Shown here one piece after another: positions 8,746 to 22,923 of a stretch of DNA of 64,000 nt (its first letter is position 1; each line of letters begins with the position of its first letter). A model generated the notes under the pieces. It searched no databases. It saw only the letters and a list, made by a program, of their open reading frames with translations, and was not told the DNA's origin. Origin of the DNA: Hydrogenovibrio sp. SC-1 (lineage in GTDB: Bacteria > Pseudomonadota > Gammaproteobacteria > Thiomicrospirales > Thiomicrospiraceae); NCBI RefSeq assembly GCF_002848135.1, contig NZ_PKGB01000006.1, positions 86,904 to 150,903 of the forward strand, written 5' to 3'. Made by a program: the position numbers and the translations under genes.

Positions 8746-11227
8746 CGGCGAGTTTACTGAGGATTTCAGTCATGTCAAGAGATGAAATAGGTCGACTGTA
8801 GTAGTAGCCTTGATGTTGGTAGCATTGATGATTAATGAGGAAGGACTTTTGTTCAAGTGTTTCAACACCTTCGGCTATCACTGTCAAGCCAAGGCTCTCA
8901 GCCATCGCAATCATGGTTTTGGTAATGACTGCATCTTCTTCATCCTGAGGCAGATCTAAAATAAAAGATTTATCAATTTTCAATTTCGTGACAGGTAGTC
9001 GTTTTAAGTAAGCGAGAGAGGAATAACCTGTGCCAAAATCATCAATGGCAATATGAAAGCCAAACTGTTTCAGTTGTGTTAGTTTGAAATTCATTTTCTC
9101 TAGGTTTTCCATTAGGTTGCTTTCAGTAATTTCGAATTCAATCCATTCCGGTTTGCAGTTAGATTGCTTCAGGAGTTCGTCAAGTTTTTCGATAAAGTCA
9201 TCTTGCTGGAGGTGCTTGACTGTTAAGTTCAGAGATAGCTTTGGTGGGTTAAGACCGAGATCGAACCAGTGTTTGAGCTGGTGTAGTGCCCCGCGCATCA
9301 CTTGTCGATCTAATTCGACAATGAGATTGGATTCTTCGGCAACTGGAATAAAAGCGATGGGTGGTAATAGTCCTTTGGTGGGATGTTGCCAGCGGACCAA
9401 AGCTTCCATGCCAATTAGTTTTTCGGTTACTGCATGATATTGCGGTTGATAGTAAACTAAAAACTCTTGTTGATGTAGGGCTTGGCGAAGGCTGCTTTGC
9501 ATGGCCATTTGCTCAAACGCTTTATTGCTGAGTTCTTCTGTATAAAACTGGAAGTTATTTCGACCTTCATCTTTGGCGCGATACATTGCAGCGTCAGCAT
9601 ATTTAAGGAGGTCTTCAGGGGTGTCGGCATCTTTTGGGTAGAGGCTCATCCCAATGCTGTTGGACAAAAGAAATGTATGACCTGTCACTTGGATGGGGTC
9701 ATGGGTCGCATCCAATATCTTTTGTGCAAGGGTAACGGCATCTTGCGGGCTGTTAAGAGATTCTTGCAAAATAGTGAACTCATCCCCTCCCAGTCTAGCT
9801 AAGGTGTCTTCGGCTCGAATGGTACGGCGAATTCGGTTGGCAATGATTTTCAGTACTTCATCACCGATATCATGCCCGAGAGAATCATTGATCTTTTTGA
9901 ACTGATCCAGGTCAATAAAATGCACAGCAAAAGCGGTTTGAGCACGTTTAGCTTTTTCGATGGCGTATTGTAAGCGGTTATTAAACAAAGTTCGGTTGGG
10001 TAACTGGGTTAATTCATCGTGATGCGCTTGATGTTTTAAGATTTCTGTTTGGTGTTTGAGCTGGATTTCTAAATTGCGACGTTCGGTAATGTCTTCATAG
10101 GTACCGAGCATACCGACAATTTGTTGCTGACCGTTTTTCAAAGGCATTCTCGAAACTAGCCAAGTTTTTTCGGAGCCATCTTCATCAACATAACTTTCTT
10201 GTTGGGTGAGTGTTGATTGACCGGATTCAATAATGGCCATATCGGTTTGGAAGTAGTAATCGCCTTGGTCGTCTTGCCAAGGTAAATCATAATCGGTTTT
10301 GCCGATTAATTGCTGCTGAGATTCAAGTTGTGCATCCGATAGGAATAGTTGGTTCGCGCCTAAGTATTTGCCCGCTAAGTCTTTCCAGAAAATGCGAACC
10401 GGAACGGTTTCCAATACATTTTCCATTAACTCTTTCTGTTGGGTTAATTGGGCTTCAATGTTTTTTAATTCTGAAATGTCTGTGTCAAATAACACCACCG
10501 CATCCTGGCCCTGATAGGGTAGGTGCTGCAAAATGGCTTTAACAGGGTATCGACTGCCATTTTTGCGCTGGTGAATAGAGAGGTTGGTCACCGTTTTCTG
10601 GCTGCCTTCAAGCGCTTTCAGTTTTTCAACGTGCTCAAGGGTTAGATAAGGGTTGGTGTCCAGTACGGTGAGTTGCGTCAATTCTTCAAGCGTGTAGCCT
10701 AGGTTATTTAAAGCGCAGTCATTCGCATATAAATATCGTAGGTTATGGTAGTCAAAAATATAGATTTCCTGGTGGGCAATTTGCATTAAATGCGCCAATT
10801 CTTGATATCGACGTTCCAGTTGTATCAGATGGGTAATGTCGCTGGAAATACCAACGGCTTTTATTGGGGTTTGATTTTCATCATATTCAATGTGGCCAAC
10901 CAATTCGATAAATACTTCTGTGCCGTCTTCTCTAACCAATTTATGCGACAAATGTTGTTTTTGGCCTGTTTCAATGGCCGTTTTCAGTTTGCGCTGCATT
11001 CGTTCGCGATCGGTCACTGAAAGGGAGTTGAGGAGATAGTCCAATGTTGGGGAGAAGGTGGCTGGGTCTTTGCCGTGCATTTTGTAGATTTCACTGGACC
11101 AACTCAGCTTGCCGGTTGCAATATCCAGTTCCCATAGACCCACCTTGGCAAACTCCTGGAGTTGTATCAACCGTTTTTCTTGCTTTTGCAAGGTCGGTTC
11201 AGCTTGTTCAAGCGGGCGATGTGACAT
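8741..11227 (-). CDS. Multi-PAS sensor with GGDEF and EAL domains
   Basis: A c-di-GMP signalling protein of 828 aa without membrane segments. Three PAS modules in the first 400 residues (the first with a PAC tail near residue 120) precede a diguanylate cyclase domain with an intact RLGGDEF (near residue 480) and an upstream RAED inhibitory-site motif. A phosphodiesterase domain follows with intact EAL (near 607) and DDFGTGYSS. Both active sites look functional. The frame is open to a TTG at 11242. The ATG at 11227, with GAGAA just upstream, is preferred. The sensed signal is not evident. It is monocistronic. Confidence 0.9.
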   Translation of the reverse strand: MSHRPLEQAEPTLQKQEKRLIQLQEFAKVGLWELDIATGKLSWSSEIYKMHGKDPATFSPTLDYLLNSLSVTDRERMQRKLKTAIETGQKQHLSHKLVREDGTEVFIELVGHIEYDENQTPIKAVGISSDITHLIQLERRYQELAHLMQIAHQEIYIFDYHNLRYLYANDCALNNLGYTLEELTQLTVLDTNPYLTLEHVEKLKALEGSQKTVTNLSIHQRKNGSRYPVKAILQHLPYQGQDAVVLFDTDISELKNIEAQLTQQKELMENVLETVPVRIFWKDLAGKYLGANQLFLSDAQLESQQQLIGKTDYDLPWQDDQGDYYFQTDMAIIESGQSTLTQQESYVDEDGSEKTWLVSRMPLKNGQQQIVGMLGTYEDITERRNLEIQLKHQTEILKHQAHHDELTQLPNRTLFNNRLQYAIEKAKRAQTAFAVHFIDLDQFKKINDSLGHDIGDEVLKIIANRIRRTIRAEDTLARLGGDEFTILQESLNSPQDAVTLAQKILDATHDPIQVTGHTFLLSNSIGMSLYPKDADTPEDLLKYADAAMYRAKDEGRNNFQFYTEELSNKAFEQMAMQSSLRQALHQQEFLVYYQPQYHAVTEKLIGMEALVRWQHPTKGLLPPIAFIPVAEESNLIVELDRQVMRGALHQLKHWFDLGLNPPKLSLNLTVKHLQQDDFIEKLDELLKQSNCKPEWIEFEITESNLMENLEKMNFKLTQLKQFGFHIAIDDFGTGYSSLAYLKRLPVTKLKIDKSFILDLPQDEEDAVITKTMIAMAESLGLTVIAEGVETLEQKSFLINHQCYQHQGYYYSRPISSLDMTEILSKLAE

Positions 11228-11671
11228 TACAGTTCTCAACAATAAATTGTTGGTCAGTATAGCGCAGGTTTTTTTAGAAAGGTATATTTCACAGGGAATT
11301 GATGATAGAGATATTTTATTAGGATATTGGTTTGGTTTTGTAGGGGGTGGAGGGTTTGAAGGGTTTTAGAAGGGTAAAAAAACTCGCTTGAAATCCAAAA
11401 CCGGATCGACAAAGCATTTTTAAAATAACTTTTACAAGCGAGTTAAAACAACATCATTTAAATAGCGAGTTAAAAAACTCATCATTATCTTAATGTGGCT
11501 TGGGGTGTTGAATTGTGAAAGAAATGTGGAGGATGCGTTGGGTTATTCGAGACGCTTATCAAGGTGACCATGATATAATGCGCTTTTGTGAAGCGATTAT
11601 GACCAAAATGGTTAGTTATGAGCTTCGCATAATTGAATTTGTTGCGTTTTTGACGCTTTTTAGGAAGGTTT
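11228..11671. other. Intergenic region before mnmG with repeated AGCGAGTT boxes
   Basis: 444 bp without a credible gene. It holds AACTCGCTTG (11391-11400), its exact inverse CAAGCGAGTT (11435-11444), and a further AGCGAGTT (11464-11471) that forms a GAGTT/AACTC mini-hairpin. It also holds the mnmG promoter. No DnaA-box cluster was seen, although this is where some gammaproteobacteria keep oriC. Confidence 0.5.
11571..11579 (+). promoter_or_regulatory. Extended -10 promoter for mnmG
   Basis: TGATATAAT, a perfect TATAAT with the TGn extension, 92 bp before the mnmG ATG. The -35 region is poor, which is usual when an extended -10 is present. Confidence 0.55.
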
Positions 11672-13582
11672 ATGGAAACACGATTTACCCATTTTGATGT
11701 CATTGTTGTCGGTGGTGGACACGCAGGCACCGAAGCGGCTTTGGCTTCAGCTAGAATGGGGGTTCGGACGCTGTTATTGACCGATAATATCGATACCTTG
11801 GGTCAAATGTCCTGTAATCCAGCGATTGGTGGTATTGGTAAAGGGCATCTGGTTAAAGAAGTGGATGCACTGGGCGGTGCTATGGCATTGGCGATTGATG
11901 AGGCCGGAATACAATTTCGTACTTTGAATGCATCAAAGGGTCCTGCTGTGCGCGCAACACGCGCCCAAGCAGATCGAGTTTTGTACCGTCAGGCGATTCG
12001 GACTCGATTAGAAAATCAGCCGTTTTTAACCTTGTTTCAGCAACCCGTTGAAGATTTGCTGGTTGAAGGTGAACATGTTATTGGTGTGAAGACACGCATG
12101 GGGTTAAGTTTTTATGCGGCACAAGTGGTGTTGACAACGGGTACTTTTTTGGCTGGTCGCATTCATATCGGGTTGCAAAACTATGAAGGCGGGCGAGCAG
12201 GGGATGCGCCAGCAAACCGCTTGGCAGAAAAGTTGCGAGAATTGGCATTGCCTGTTGGTCGTTTGAAAACGGGAACGCCGCCGAGAATTGATGCGCGGTC
12301 GGTGAATTTTGATGCCATGCAATGTCAGCCAGGCGATACGCCTTTGCCCGTTTTCTCTTTTATGGGTAAGGTAGCGATGCACCCTCAGCAAATGCCTTGT
12401 TACATTACCTATACCAATGAGCAGACCCATGATTTTATTCGCGGAGCTTTAGATCAGTCGCCTATGTATTCGGATGCGGGTGAAATAAACAGTGTCGGAC
12501 CGCGTTATTGCCCGTCAATTGAAGATAAGGTGATGCGTTTTAGTGAGCGCAACCAGCATCAGGTATTTATTGAGCCAGAAGGCTTAACGTCTAATGAACT
12601 TTACCCTAATGGTATTTCGACCAGCTTGCCGTTTGAAACTCAGGTGCAGATCGTGCAGTCGATGAAGGGGATGGAAAATGCTCGTATTATGCGCCCTGGC
12701 TATGCCATCGAATATGACTATCTTGATCCGAGAGGATTGAATCCAACCTTAGAATCTCAAGCCATTCATGGCTTGTATTTTGCCGGGCAAATTAATGGTA
12801 CAACTGGCTATGAAGAAGCGGCAGCACAGGGGCTGTTAGCGGGATTGAATGCCGGTCGTCGTGCGCAGGAGCTGCCGCAATGGTATCCTCGTCGAGATGA
12901 AGCGTATATTGGGGTGATGGTCGATGACTTGATTACGCTGGGAACCTCTGAACCCTATCGAATGTTTACTTCGCGAGCAGAGTATCGACTCATGTTGCGG
13001 GAAGATAATGCTGACCAACGGTTGACGCCGATTGGGCGAGAATTGGGTGTGGTGGATGATGCACGTTGGCTGGCATTTGAATCAAAAATGGAAACCTTGC
13101 AGGCCGAAACCAGTCGGTTGAAACAAACCTGGATTTACCCGCAGCATGCGGATGCTAAAAAAGCGGAGGCCTTGATGGATCTGCCGCTCAGTAAAGAGCA
13201 GACGCTATTCGATTTATTAAAACGACCGAATGTACGATATGATGCGTTGGCAACGCTATCGATGTTCGGAGCGTCAGTCTCGGATGCCAAGGTGGTTGAA
13301 CAAATTGAGATTGAAGCAAAATATATGGGGTATATTCTGCGTCAGCAAGAAGAAATTGATAAGTTAAAACGGGCTGAAAAAGTGTTGATTCCAGAAGGAT
13401 TGGATTTGGACCAGATTTCAGGTTTGTCTAATGAAGTAAAGCAAAAGCTAAGAGATCATCGCCCTGCAACCTTAGGCATGGCCTCACGAATTTCAGGGGT
13501 GACGCCAGCAGCGATTTCATTACTGTTGATTTATATTAAGAAATGGCGCCAATCCAATAAAGTGACAGAGAAGACAAACTAA
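11672..13582 (+). CDS. mnmG: tRNA uridine-34 5-carboxymethylaminomethyl synthesis enzyme
   Basis: The FAD-dependent partner of MnmE that modifies U34 in tRNAs reading two-codon boxes. At 636 aa it is full length. It has the N-terminal dinucleotide motif [12 protein letters not shown] and the GidA signature motifs ([13 protein letters not shown], then TGTPPRID). The ATG at 11672 has an AGGAAGG ribosome site. It heads the mnmG-rsmG-parA-parB block, a classic near-origin arrangement. rsmG follows after 1 bp, so co-transcription is very likely. Confidence 0.97.
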   Translation: METRFTHFDVIVVGGGHAGTEAALASARMGVRTLLLTDNIDTLGQMSCNPAIGGIGKGHLVKEVDALGGAMALAIDEAGIQFRTLNASKGPAVRATRAQADRVLYRQAIRTRLENQPFLTLFQQPVEDLLVEGEHVIGVKTRMGLSFYAAQVVLTTGTFLAGRIHIGLQNYEGGRAGDAPANRLAEKLRELALPVGRLKTGTPPRIDARSVNFDAMQCQPGDTPLPVFSFMGKVAMHPQQMPCYITYTNEQTHDFIRGALDQSPMYSDAGEINSVGPRYCPSIEDKVMRFSERNQHQVFIEPEGLTSNELYPNGISTSLPFETQVQIVQSMKGMENARIMRPGYAIEYDYLDPRGLNPTLESQAIHGLYFAGQINGTTGYEEAAAQGLLAGLNAGRRAQELPQWYPRRDEAYIGVMVDDLITLGTSEPYRMFTSRAEYRLMLREDNADQRLTPIGRELGVVDDARWLAFESKMETLQAETSRLKQTWIYPQHADAKKAEALMDLPLSKEQTLFDLLKRPNVRYDALATLSMFGASVSDAKVVEQIEIEAKYMGYILRQQEEIDKLKRAEKVLIPEGLDLDQISGLSNEVKQKLRDHRPATLGMASRISGVTPAAISLLLIYIKKWRQSNKVTEKTN

Positions 13583-13583
13583 T

Positions 13584-14252
13584 ATGAATCGTCTTAACTC
13601 TAATGTGACGCTGACTCAATCAGATTATTTGGATATCCTAGCACAGGTGTTTGAAGCGCTTAATTTACCTAAAAACAACCAGGCCTGGTTAAAATTGCTT
13701 GAGTATTTGGCGTTAATGCAAAAGTGGAACCGAGTTTATAACTTGACCGCTATTCGTGATGAAAAGGAAATGTTTGTAAAGCATTTGCTTGATAGTTTAT
13801 GTGTGGCGCCTTATGTCTCGAGCAAACGATTAATCGATGTCGGAACGGGTGCAGGGTTGCCAGGGATTCCACTTGCCATTGTCTTTCCAGAGCGGCAGAT
13901 TGATTTGCTCGATAGCAATAGTAAGAAAACCCGTTTTCTCATTCAAGCGAAAGCCGAATTAGGCTTGTCTAACGTTCAAGTGATACAGCAACGAGTAGAG
14001 CATTATGCGCCTGAAACTCTTTATGAAGGGGTGATCTCTCGCGCTTTCGCTTCACTTGATGATATGTTGAACTGGACACGACATTTGTTGACGTCGAATG
14101 GAAGTTGGTGGGCAATGAAGGCGCAAAAAACGCAAGATGAGGTCGCACATCTGCCAGAGTTTGCTAAAATGTTGCAAGTTTTTAATCTGGATGTGCCTGG
14201 ATTGTCAGCACAAAGAACCTTGATACAAATCGAAAATCATCAGGAAAGTTAA
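13584..14252 (+). CDS. rsmG: 16S rRNA (guanine-527-N7) methyltransferase
   Basis: SAM-dependent methyltransferase of 222 aa acting on 16S rRNA G527. The motif-I loop is IDVGTGAGLPGIPLAI, with LLDSNSKKTRFL following, both typical of GidB. It is packed between mnmG (1 bp) and parA (0 bp). It carries an exact CCAGGCCTGG copy near its N-terminus, coding Asn-Gln-Ala-Trp-Leu-Lys. Confidence 0.96.
   Translation: MNRLNSNVTLTQSDYLDILAQVFEALNLPKNNQAWLKLLEYLALMQKWNRVYNLTAIRDEKEMFVKHLLDSLCVAPYVSSKRLIDVGTGAGLPGIPLAIVFPERQIDLLDSNSKKTRFLIQAKAELGLSNVQVIQQRVEHYAPETLYEGVISRAFASLDDMLNWTRHLLTSNGSWWAMKAQKTQDEVAHLPEFAKMLQVFNLDVPGLSAQRTLIQIENHQES
13678..13689. repeat. CCAGGCCTGG palindrome, exact copy 1 (inside rsmG)
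   Basis: ACCAGGCCTGGT with the core at 13679-13688. It is flanked by an A-rich stretch on the left and TTAAAA on the right. It is read in frame CAG-GCC-TGG (Gln-Ala-Trp). Confidence 0.85.
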
Positions 14253-15020
14253 ATGGCTCGAATCATTGCGGTGGCGAATCAAAAGGGCGGTGTCGGTAAA
14301 ACCACTACTACCGTTAACTTGTCAGCAGCTTTCGCCAGAATGGGCAAGCGTGTGTTGATGATGGACTTGGATCCACAGGGTAACGCAACGGTTGCCATTG
14401 GTGTGGATAAAGAGGATTTGCCGGTTTCCGCCTATGATGTATTGGTCGGTGAAGTCAAGGCGCGGGATGCAATCCTGGAAACCGCTGTTGAAAATTTGGA
14501 CTTGATTGCGGCGAACGGTGATTTGACTGCGGCGGAAGTAGACTTGATCGATGAGTCAAAAGGCCCCAAAAAACTGCGTAAAGCCTTAAAAAAAGTTCGA
14601 GAACAATACGATGTGATTCTATTGGATTGTCCACCGACTTTGAATATGTTGACCTTGAATGCATTAACCGTTGCAGAAGGTATTTTGGTGCCTGTGCAAT
14701 GCGAGTATTTTGCTTTGGAGGGCTTGTCGGCCTTGATGGATACGATTGAAGCGGTTCAGTCGGACTTAAATCCTAATTTACATATCGATGGTTTATTAAG
14801 AACGATGTATGACCGTCGGAATAACTTGGCAAATGATGTGTCAAATGAGTTGGTCGCGCACTTTGGTATGAAAGTTTTACAGACCATTATTCCGCGAAAT
14901 GTACGCTTGGCAGAAGCACCAAGTTATGGTGAGTCCATCTTGGATTATGATTTGGCTTCAAATGGTGCGATTGCGTATTTGGCATTGGCAAATGAATTGA
15001 TTAGACGAACAAAACTGTAA
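14253..15020 (+). CDS. parA: Chromosome partitioning ATPase ParA (Soj)
   Basis: A 255-aa Walker ATPase that binds DNA nonspecifically and moves ParB-parS complexes. The deviant Walker A motif KGGVGKTTT lies at residues 11-19, followed by the DLDPQGNAT and LLDCPPTLN motifs. It has no N-terminal DNA-binding domain, so it is of the chromosomal type. It starts directly after the rsmG stop and precedes parB by 12 bp. Confidence 0.97.
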   Translation: MARIIAVANQKGGVGKTTTTVNLSAAFARMGKRVLMMDLDPQGNATVAIGVDKEDLPVSAYDVLVGEVKARDAILETAVENLDLIAANGDLTAAEVDLIDESKGPKKLRKALKKVREQYDVILLDCPPTLNMLTLNALTVAEGILVPVQCEYFALEGLSALMDTIEAVQSDLNPNLHIDGLLRTMYDRRNNLANDVSNELVAHFGMKVLQTIIPRNVRLAEAPSYGESILDYDLASNGAIAYLALANELIRRTKL

Positions 15021-15032
15021 CTGGAAACGGAC

Positions 15033-15899
15033 ATGGCAAAAAAACGATCAGGCATGGGTATCAGAGGGGTAAACGCCTTAATTGGAGGCAAGCAAAAGGT
15101 TGACAGTAATGTGGCTGATTTGCGAATCGATAAGGTTGCCATTGATTCTTTAATTCCTGGTGTATATCAACCTCGGCAGCAGTTTGAAGAAGTGGCGTTG
15201 CAAGAATTAGCCGACTCAATTCGGATTCAAGGAATTGTTCAGCCCATTGTTGTAAAAGCGGTCGCTAATCAGCAGTTTGAAATTATTGCCGGGGAGCGTC
15301 GCTGGCGTGCTGCAAAACTCGCAGGGTTGGAGTCAGTGCCAGTCGTGATTCGCAAAGCGGATAACCAGGCGACCTTGGCAATGGCGTTAATTGAAAATAT
15401 TCAGCGTGAAGACTTAAACCCCATTGAAACTGCAATGGGGCTAAAGCGCTTAATGAAAGAGTTTGAACTCACTCAGCAAGCCGTAGCGGATGCCGTTGGA
15501 CGGTCGAGGACAGGGGTAACCAACCTGTTAAGATTGCTGACCCTGCCTAAGCAGATACAAGATTGGTTGCACCAGAGCGATCTAACCATGGGGCATGCAC
15601 GGGCGATTATTACCTTGCCTGAAGATATGCAGCTTTCATTAGCAGAAAAAGCAATATCCAAGTCGTGGTCTGTCAGAGAGATGGAACAGGCCGTGCAAAA
15701 CCTATTGGTACCTAAAACACTCAAATCGCAACAAAACCGTCATACTTTACCCGTAAAATTACAAGAACAGCAACAGCAGTTGGCTGAAAAAATGGCGACG
15801 AACGTTAAAATATCGCAAGGTGCAAAGGGACGTGGTAAGATCGAGATTCCCTTTAAGTCAGAAGCGGAATTAGAGCGGTTAATCGGGTTATTAAAGTAG
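15033..15899 (+). CDS. parB: Chromosome partitioning protein ParB (Spo0J)
   Basis: A 288-aa CTPase-type clamp that loads at parS. The N-terminal domain holds GERRWRAAKLAGL and ENIQREDLNPIE. A helix-turn-helix with VGRSRTGVTNLLRLL is central, and a dimerisation tail ends at GLLK. It is the last gene of the mnmG-parB group. No convincing parS site was found in this window. Confidence 0.96.
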   Translation: MAKKRSGMGIRGVNALIGGKQKVDSNVADLRIDKVAIDSLIPGVYQPRQQFEEVALQELADSIRIQGIVQPIVVKAVANQQFEIIAGERRWRAAKLAGLESVPVVIRKADNQATLAMALIENIQREDLNPIETAMGLKRLMKEFELTQQAVADAVGRSRTGVTNLLRLLTLPKQIQDWLHQSDLTMGHARAIITLPEDMQLSLAEKAISKSWSVREMEQAVQNLLVPKTLKSQQNRHTLPVKLQEQQQQLAEKMATNVKISQGAKGRGKIEIPFKSEAELERLIGLLK

Positions 15900-15947
15900 C
15901 GAATTAAAAAATCTACATTTAGTGTAAGTGTTTAGTGTTTTAACAAT

Positions 15948-15990
15948 ATCTAGTGGTGGATGAAAAATTATTACTTTTCCACTAGATTTT
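15948..15990 (+). terminator. Stem-loop between parB and the atp operon
   Basis: Perfect 9-bp arms ATCTAGTGG (15948-15956) and CCACTAGAT (15979-15987) with a 22-nt AU-rich loop, followed by TTT. It is a weak terminator or pause site separating parB from atp. Confidence 0.4.
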
Positions 15991-16072
15991 CAGGCAATAA
16001 ACCGCTATGATTCTCGACTGTTTTACTTCGGCCTAACCTTTGGTTTGGTTGCAAATATTTGGAGATGTCAGC

Positions 16073-16361
16073 GTGAAAGAAGAGTCAACCCCTGTATCCG
16101 CTGAGACAGCTCCGAGAAAACATAAGCCAGCACTGAATTTTTTATTATTAAGTGCAGGATCCATATTTACCAGTATGATTATTGCTGGATTCTTGGTTGG
16201 CTATGTTATTGATTTATTGCTTGAAACAACCCCTTTGTTTTTGTTGAGCTGTGGTGTATTGGGTTTTGTAGGCGGTATGATGAAAGTTCATAAGCTGCTG
16301 GAGAAAATGTCACTTCTCGATACAGGGAAAGCGCAAAAAACAGAACCTAAGCCAGCAAGAG

Positions 16362-16369
<8 letters not shown>
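16073..16369 (+). CDS. atpZ: AtpZ/AtpI-family small membrane protein
   Basis: A 98-aa protein with two hydrophobic helices (about residues 25-50 and 55-75) and charged ends, of the kind annotated as AtpZ-like or ATP synthase gene 1. The GTG at 16073 has GGAG 8 nt upstream. A longer TTG reading at 16040 lacks a ribosome site. Family members assist F-ATPase assembly or Mg2+/Ca2+ supply. It overlaps atpI by 8 bp and opens the ATP synthase operon. Confidence 0.75.
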
Positions 16370-17560
<1,191 letters not shown>

Positions 17561-17580
17561 GAGGCAAATAAAAAGGAATA

Positions 17581-17605
17581 GAAAGGGTTTTTAAAAAACT
17601 CTTTC
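17581..17605 (+). other. Inverted repeat in the atpB-atpE gap
   Basis: GAAAGGGTTTTT and AAAAACTCTTTC form a near-perfect inverted repeat (one G-T pair) 34 to 20 bp after atpB. No T-run follows. It may be an RNA stem that separates or stabilises the atpE part of the transcript, since subunit c is needed in many copies. Confidence 0.4.
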
Positions 17606-17660
17606 AAAAGGTTTAAGCGCACCTATCACCGAGTTTCGTTAATTGGGACGACAGGGGTAA

Positions 17661-17993
<333 letters not shown>

Positions 17994-18050
17994 TCTAGCT
18001 GCAACGCATCAATTATATTTTTTTAAATAACGAATGGCGAGGTAACCACT

Positions 18051-18521
18051 GTGAGTATTAACGCAACGCTTCTCATCCAAATAATAGCTTTCTTGCTGTT
18101 GATTTGGTTTGTGAATAAAGTGCTGTGGGGGCCACTTTCTAAGTTAATGGAAGATCGTCAAAAGAAAATTAATGACGGACTTTCTGCCGCTGAGAAAGGA
18201 AAGCATGAACTTGAGTTAGCTGAAAAACGTGCTAAAGATGTACTAAAAGACGCAAAACTACAAGCTCAAAATGTATTGAGTCAAGCTGAAAAGCGCGGGT
18301 CTGAAATCGTAGAAGATGCGAAAGTAAAAGCCGTAGAAGAAGCTGACCGCATTAAAGCTTCCGCCCAAGCAGAACTAGAACAAGAAGTAAGTCGTGCCAG
18401 AGAAGAACTTCGTAAAGAGATTTCTTCGTTGGTCGTTTCAGGTGCAGAAAAAATTCTTAACAAAGAAGTTGATGCAGCTGTACATAACGACATGCTTGAC
18501 ACCTTAGTTAAATCAATCTAA
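18051..18521 (+). CDS. atpF: ATP synthase F0 subunit b
   Basis: The peripheral-stalk subunit (156 aa), with one N-terminal membrane helix (residues 5-25) followed by a long charged coiled coil. It starts with GTG at 18051, with a GAGG ribosome site 8 nt upstream. Its length and pattern are typical of the gammaproteobacterial homodimeric b subunit. Confidence 0.96.
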   Translation: MSINATLLIQIIAFLLLIWFVNKVLWGPLSKLMEDRQKKINDGLSAAEKGKHELELAEKRAKDVLKDAKLQAQNVLSQAEKRGSEIVEDAKVKAVEEADRIKASAQAELEQEVSRAREELRKEISSLVVSGAEKILNKEVDAAVHNDMLDTLVKSI

Positions 18522-18534
18522 GGAACTATAAGCT

Positions 18535-19071
18535 ATGGCAGAATTAATAACCATTGCAAGACCGTATGCTGTAGCAGCTTTTGAAGCTGCTAAAGAAGGA
18601 AATACACTTGCTGAGTGGTCAGAGCAGCTAAATAGTTTGGCTGCAATTGCTTCAGATGAAGCAATGCAAGATTTTATGTCTCAACCATCAGTAGCAGCGA
18701 ATGATGTTACGAATCTTTTGGTTGAAATCATGGGGTCTGGTTTGACTGACGAAGCTAAGAATTTCTTAACCGTCTTGGCTGAAAATAAACGACTCAATGC
18801 ACTTGCTGAAATTGCAGGGCTTTTCCAACAGCTAAAAGCGAAGGAAGAGAAACGTGTATTGGCAACCGTTATTTCGGCTCAAAAGCCTACGGATGAGCAG
18901 AAAAAGAAATTAAGTGCTGCTTTAAATGCTAAGTTTGATGCTGAGGTTGAAGTGTCTTATGAAGAAGATCCTTCTTTAATCGCAGGCGTAAGAATTCGAG
19001 TTGGTGACTGGGCAATTGATGGCTCAGCACTTTCACAATTAAACAAACTTGGCGCAGCAATCGCCCAATAA
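18535..19071 (+). CDS. atpH: ATP synthase F1 subunit delta
   Basis: A 178-aa stalk-top protein (OSCP family) linking the b dimer to F1. The helical N-terminal domain begins ITIARPYAVAAFEAAKE, and the C-terminal signature is near DPSLIAGVRIRVGD. It is 13 bp after atpF and 15 bp before atpA. Confidence 0.96.
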   Translation: MAELITIARPYAVAAFEAAKEGNTLAEWSEQLNSLAAIASDEAMQDFMSQPSVAANDVTNLLVEIMGSGLTDEAKNFLTVLAENKRLNALAEIAGLFQQLKAKEEKRVLATVISAQKPTDEQKKKLSAALNAKFDAEVEVSYEEDPSLIAGVRIRVGDWAIDGSALSQLNKLGAAIAQ

Positions 19072-19086
19072 TGGAGAGGAACACAC

Positions 19087-20628
19087 ATGCAATTGAATGC
19101 CTCTGAAATCAGTAACCTAATCAAAGACCGTATTAAAGGATTTGAAGGTGCTGCAGAGTCTGGCAGTGAAGGAACGGTTGTCAGTATCGCTGACGGTATC
19201 GCTCTTATTCACGGCGTATCAGACGTAATGTATGGTGAGATGGTTCAATTTGACGAGCAAACCTTCGGTATGGCGCTTAACCTAGAGCGTGACTCGGTAG
19301 GTGTTGTTGTACTTGGAGAATATGATCACATCTCTGAAGGTGACAAGGTAACTTGTACCGGTAAAATTTTAGAAGTCCCAGTCGGTCCAGAAATGAACGG
19401 CCGTGTTGTGGATGGTTTAGGTCGTCCTATCGATGGTAAAGGCGCTATTGACGCGAAGGTTACTTCCCCAATTGAGCGTATCGCACCGGGCGTAATCGAT
19501 CGTCAATCTGTTGATCAACCTATGATGACTGGTATCAAGTCTATCGACTCAATGATTCCAGTTGGTCGTGGTCAGCGTGAGTTGATTATCGGTGACCGTC
19601 AAACAGGTAAAACCGCAATCGCGATTGACGCTATCATTTCTCAAAAGGGAACTGGTGTTAAGTGTATCTATGTTGCGATGGGTCAGAAAGCTTCTACAGT
19701 CAATAACGTTGCTCGTAAGCTAGAAGAGTATGGCGCAATGGAAAACACTGTTATTGTTGCGGCTAATGCTTCAGATCCTGCAGCGCTACAATACATGGCT
19801 GCATATGCGGGTTGTGCGATGGGTGAATACTATCGTGACCGTGGTGAAGATGCTTTGATTATCTATGATGATCTAACTAAGCAGGCTCAAGCTTATCGTC
19901 AAATCTCATTGCTACTACGTCGTCCTCCTGGACGTGAAGCTTTCCCTGGTGATGTATTCTATCTACATTCCCGTTTACTTGAGCGTGCTGCTCGTGTAAA
20001 TGCGAAGTATGTTGAAGAATTTACTAATGGTGAAGTGAAAGGTAAGACAGGTTCTTTAACTGCACTACCAATTATCGAAACGCAAGCTGGTGACGTTTCT
20101 GCATTCGTACCGACTAACGTAATCTCGATTACAGATGGTCAGATCTTCCTTGAAACTAGTTTGTTTACCCAAGGGATTCGTCCTGCTGTAAACGCGGGTC
20201 TTTCGGTTTCTCGTGTTGGTGGTGCTGCACAAACAAAAGCCATTAAAAAACTAGGTGGTGGTATCCGTCTAGATTTGGCTCAATATCGCGAATTAGCGGC
20301 ATTTGCTCAGTTTGCTTCGGATCTTGATCCAGCAACCAAAGCTCAGCTAGAACGTGGTAAGCGTGTTACTGAACTAATGAAGCAAAGCCAATATTCTCCT
20401 TTAACCACAGCTGAAATGGCAGTTTCTTTGTATGCTGCAAATGAAGGCTATCTTGATGATGTTGAAGTAGAAAAAGTTCTTGATTTTGAAAGCGCTTTAC
20501 ATGCTTATCTTAATTCTGAAAATGCCGATTTGGCAGCAAAAATTAATGCTAAAGGCGACTGGAACGATGAAATCGTTGCAGAAGTTAAAGCAATGATTGA
20601 TGCATTTAAAGCAAACGGCGTTTATTAA
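19087..20628 (+). CDS. atpA: ATP synthase F1 subunit alpha
   Basis: The non-catalytic nucleotide-binding subunit (513 aa, the same length as in E. coli). The Walker A motif [13 protein letters not shown] and the PGREAFPGD stretch are intact. An AGAGGA ribosome site precedes the ATG. Confidence 0.98.
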   Translation: MQLNASEISNLIKDRIKGFEGAAESGSEGTVVSIADGIALIHGVSDVMYGEMVQFDEQTFGMALNLERDSVGVVVLGEYDHISEGDKVTCTGKILEVPVGPEMNGRVVDGLGRPIDGKGAIDAKVTSPIERIAPGVIDRQSVDQPMMTGIKSIDSMIPVGRGQRELIIGDRQTGKTAIAIDAIISQKGTGVKCIYVAMGQKASTVNNVARKLEEYGAMENTVIVAANASDPAALQYMAAYAGCAMGEYYRDRGEDALIIYDDLTKQAQAYRQISLLLRRPPGREAFPGDVFYLHSRLLERAARVNAKYVEEFTNGEVKGKTGSLTALPIIETQAGDVSAFVPTNVISITDGQIFLETSLFTQGIRPAVNAGLSVSRVGGAAQTKAIKKLGGGIRLDLAQYRELAAFAQFASDLDPATKAQLERGKRVTELMKQSQYSPLTTAEMAVSLYAANEGYLDDVEVEKVLDFESALHAYLNSENADLAAKINAKGDWNDEIVAEVKAMIDAFKANGVY

Positions 20629-20641
20629 GAAGGGGTAAGCC

Positions 20642-22917
<2,276 letters not shown>

Positions 22918-22923
22918 TTGATT

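Noticed and set aside
11243..11671. Possible oriC upstream of mnmG
   Set aside because: No cluster of TTATCCACA-type DnaA boxes is visible on either strand, despite the suggestive gene order.
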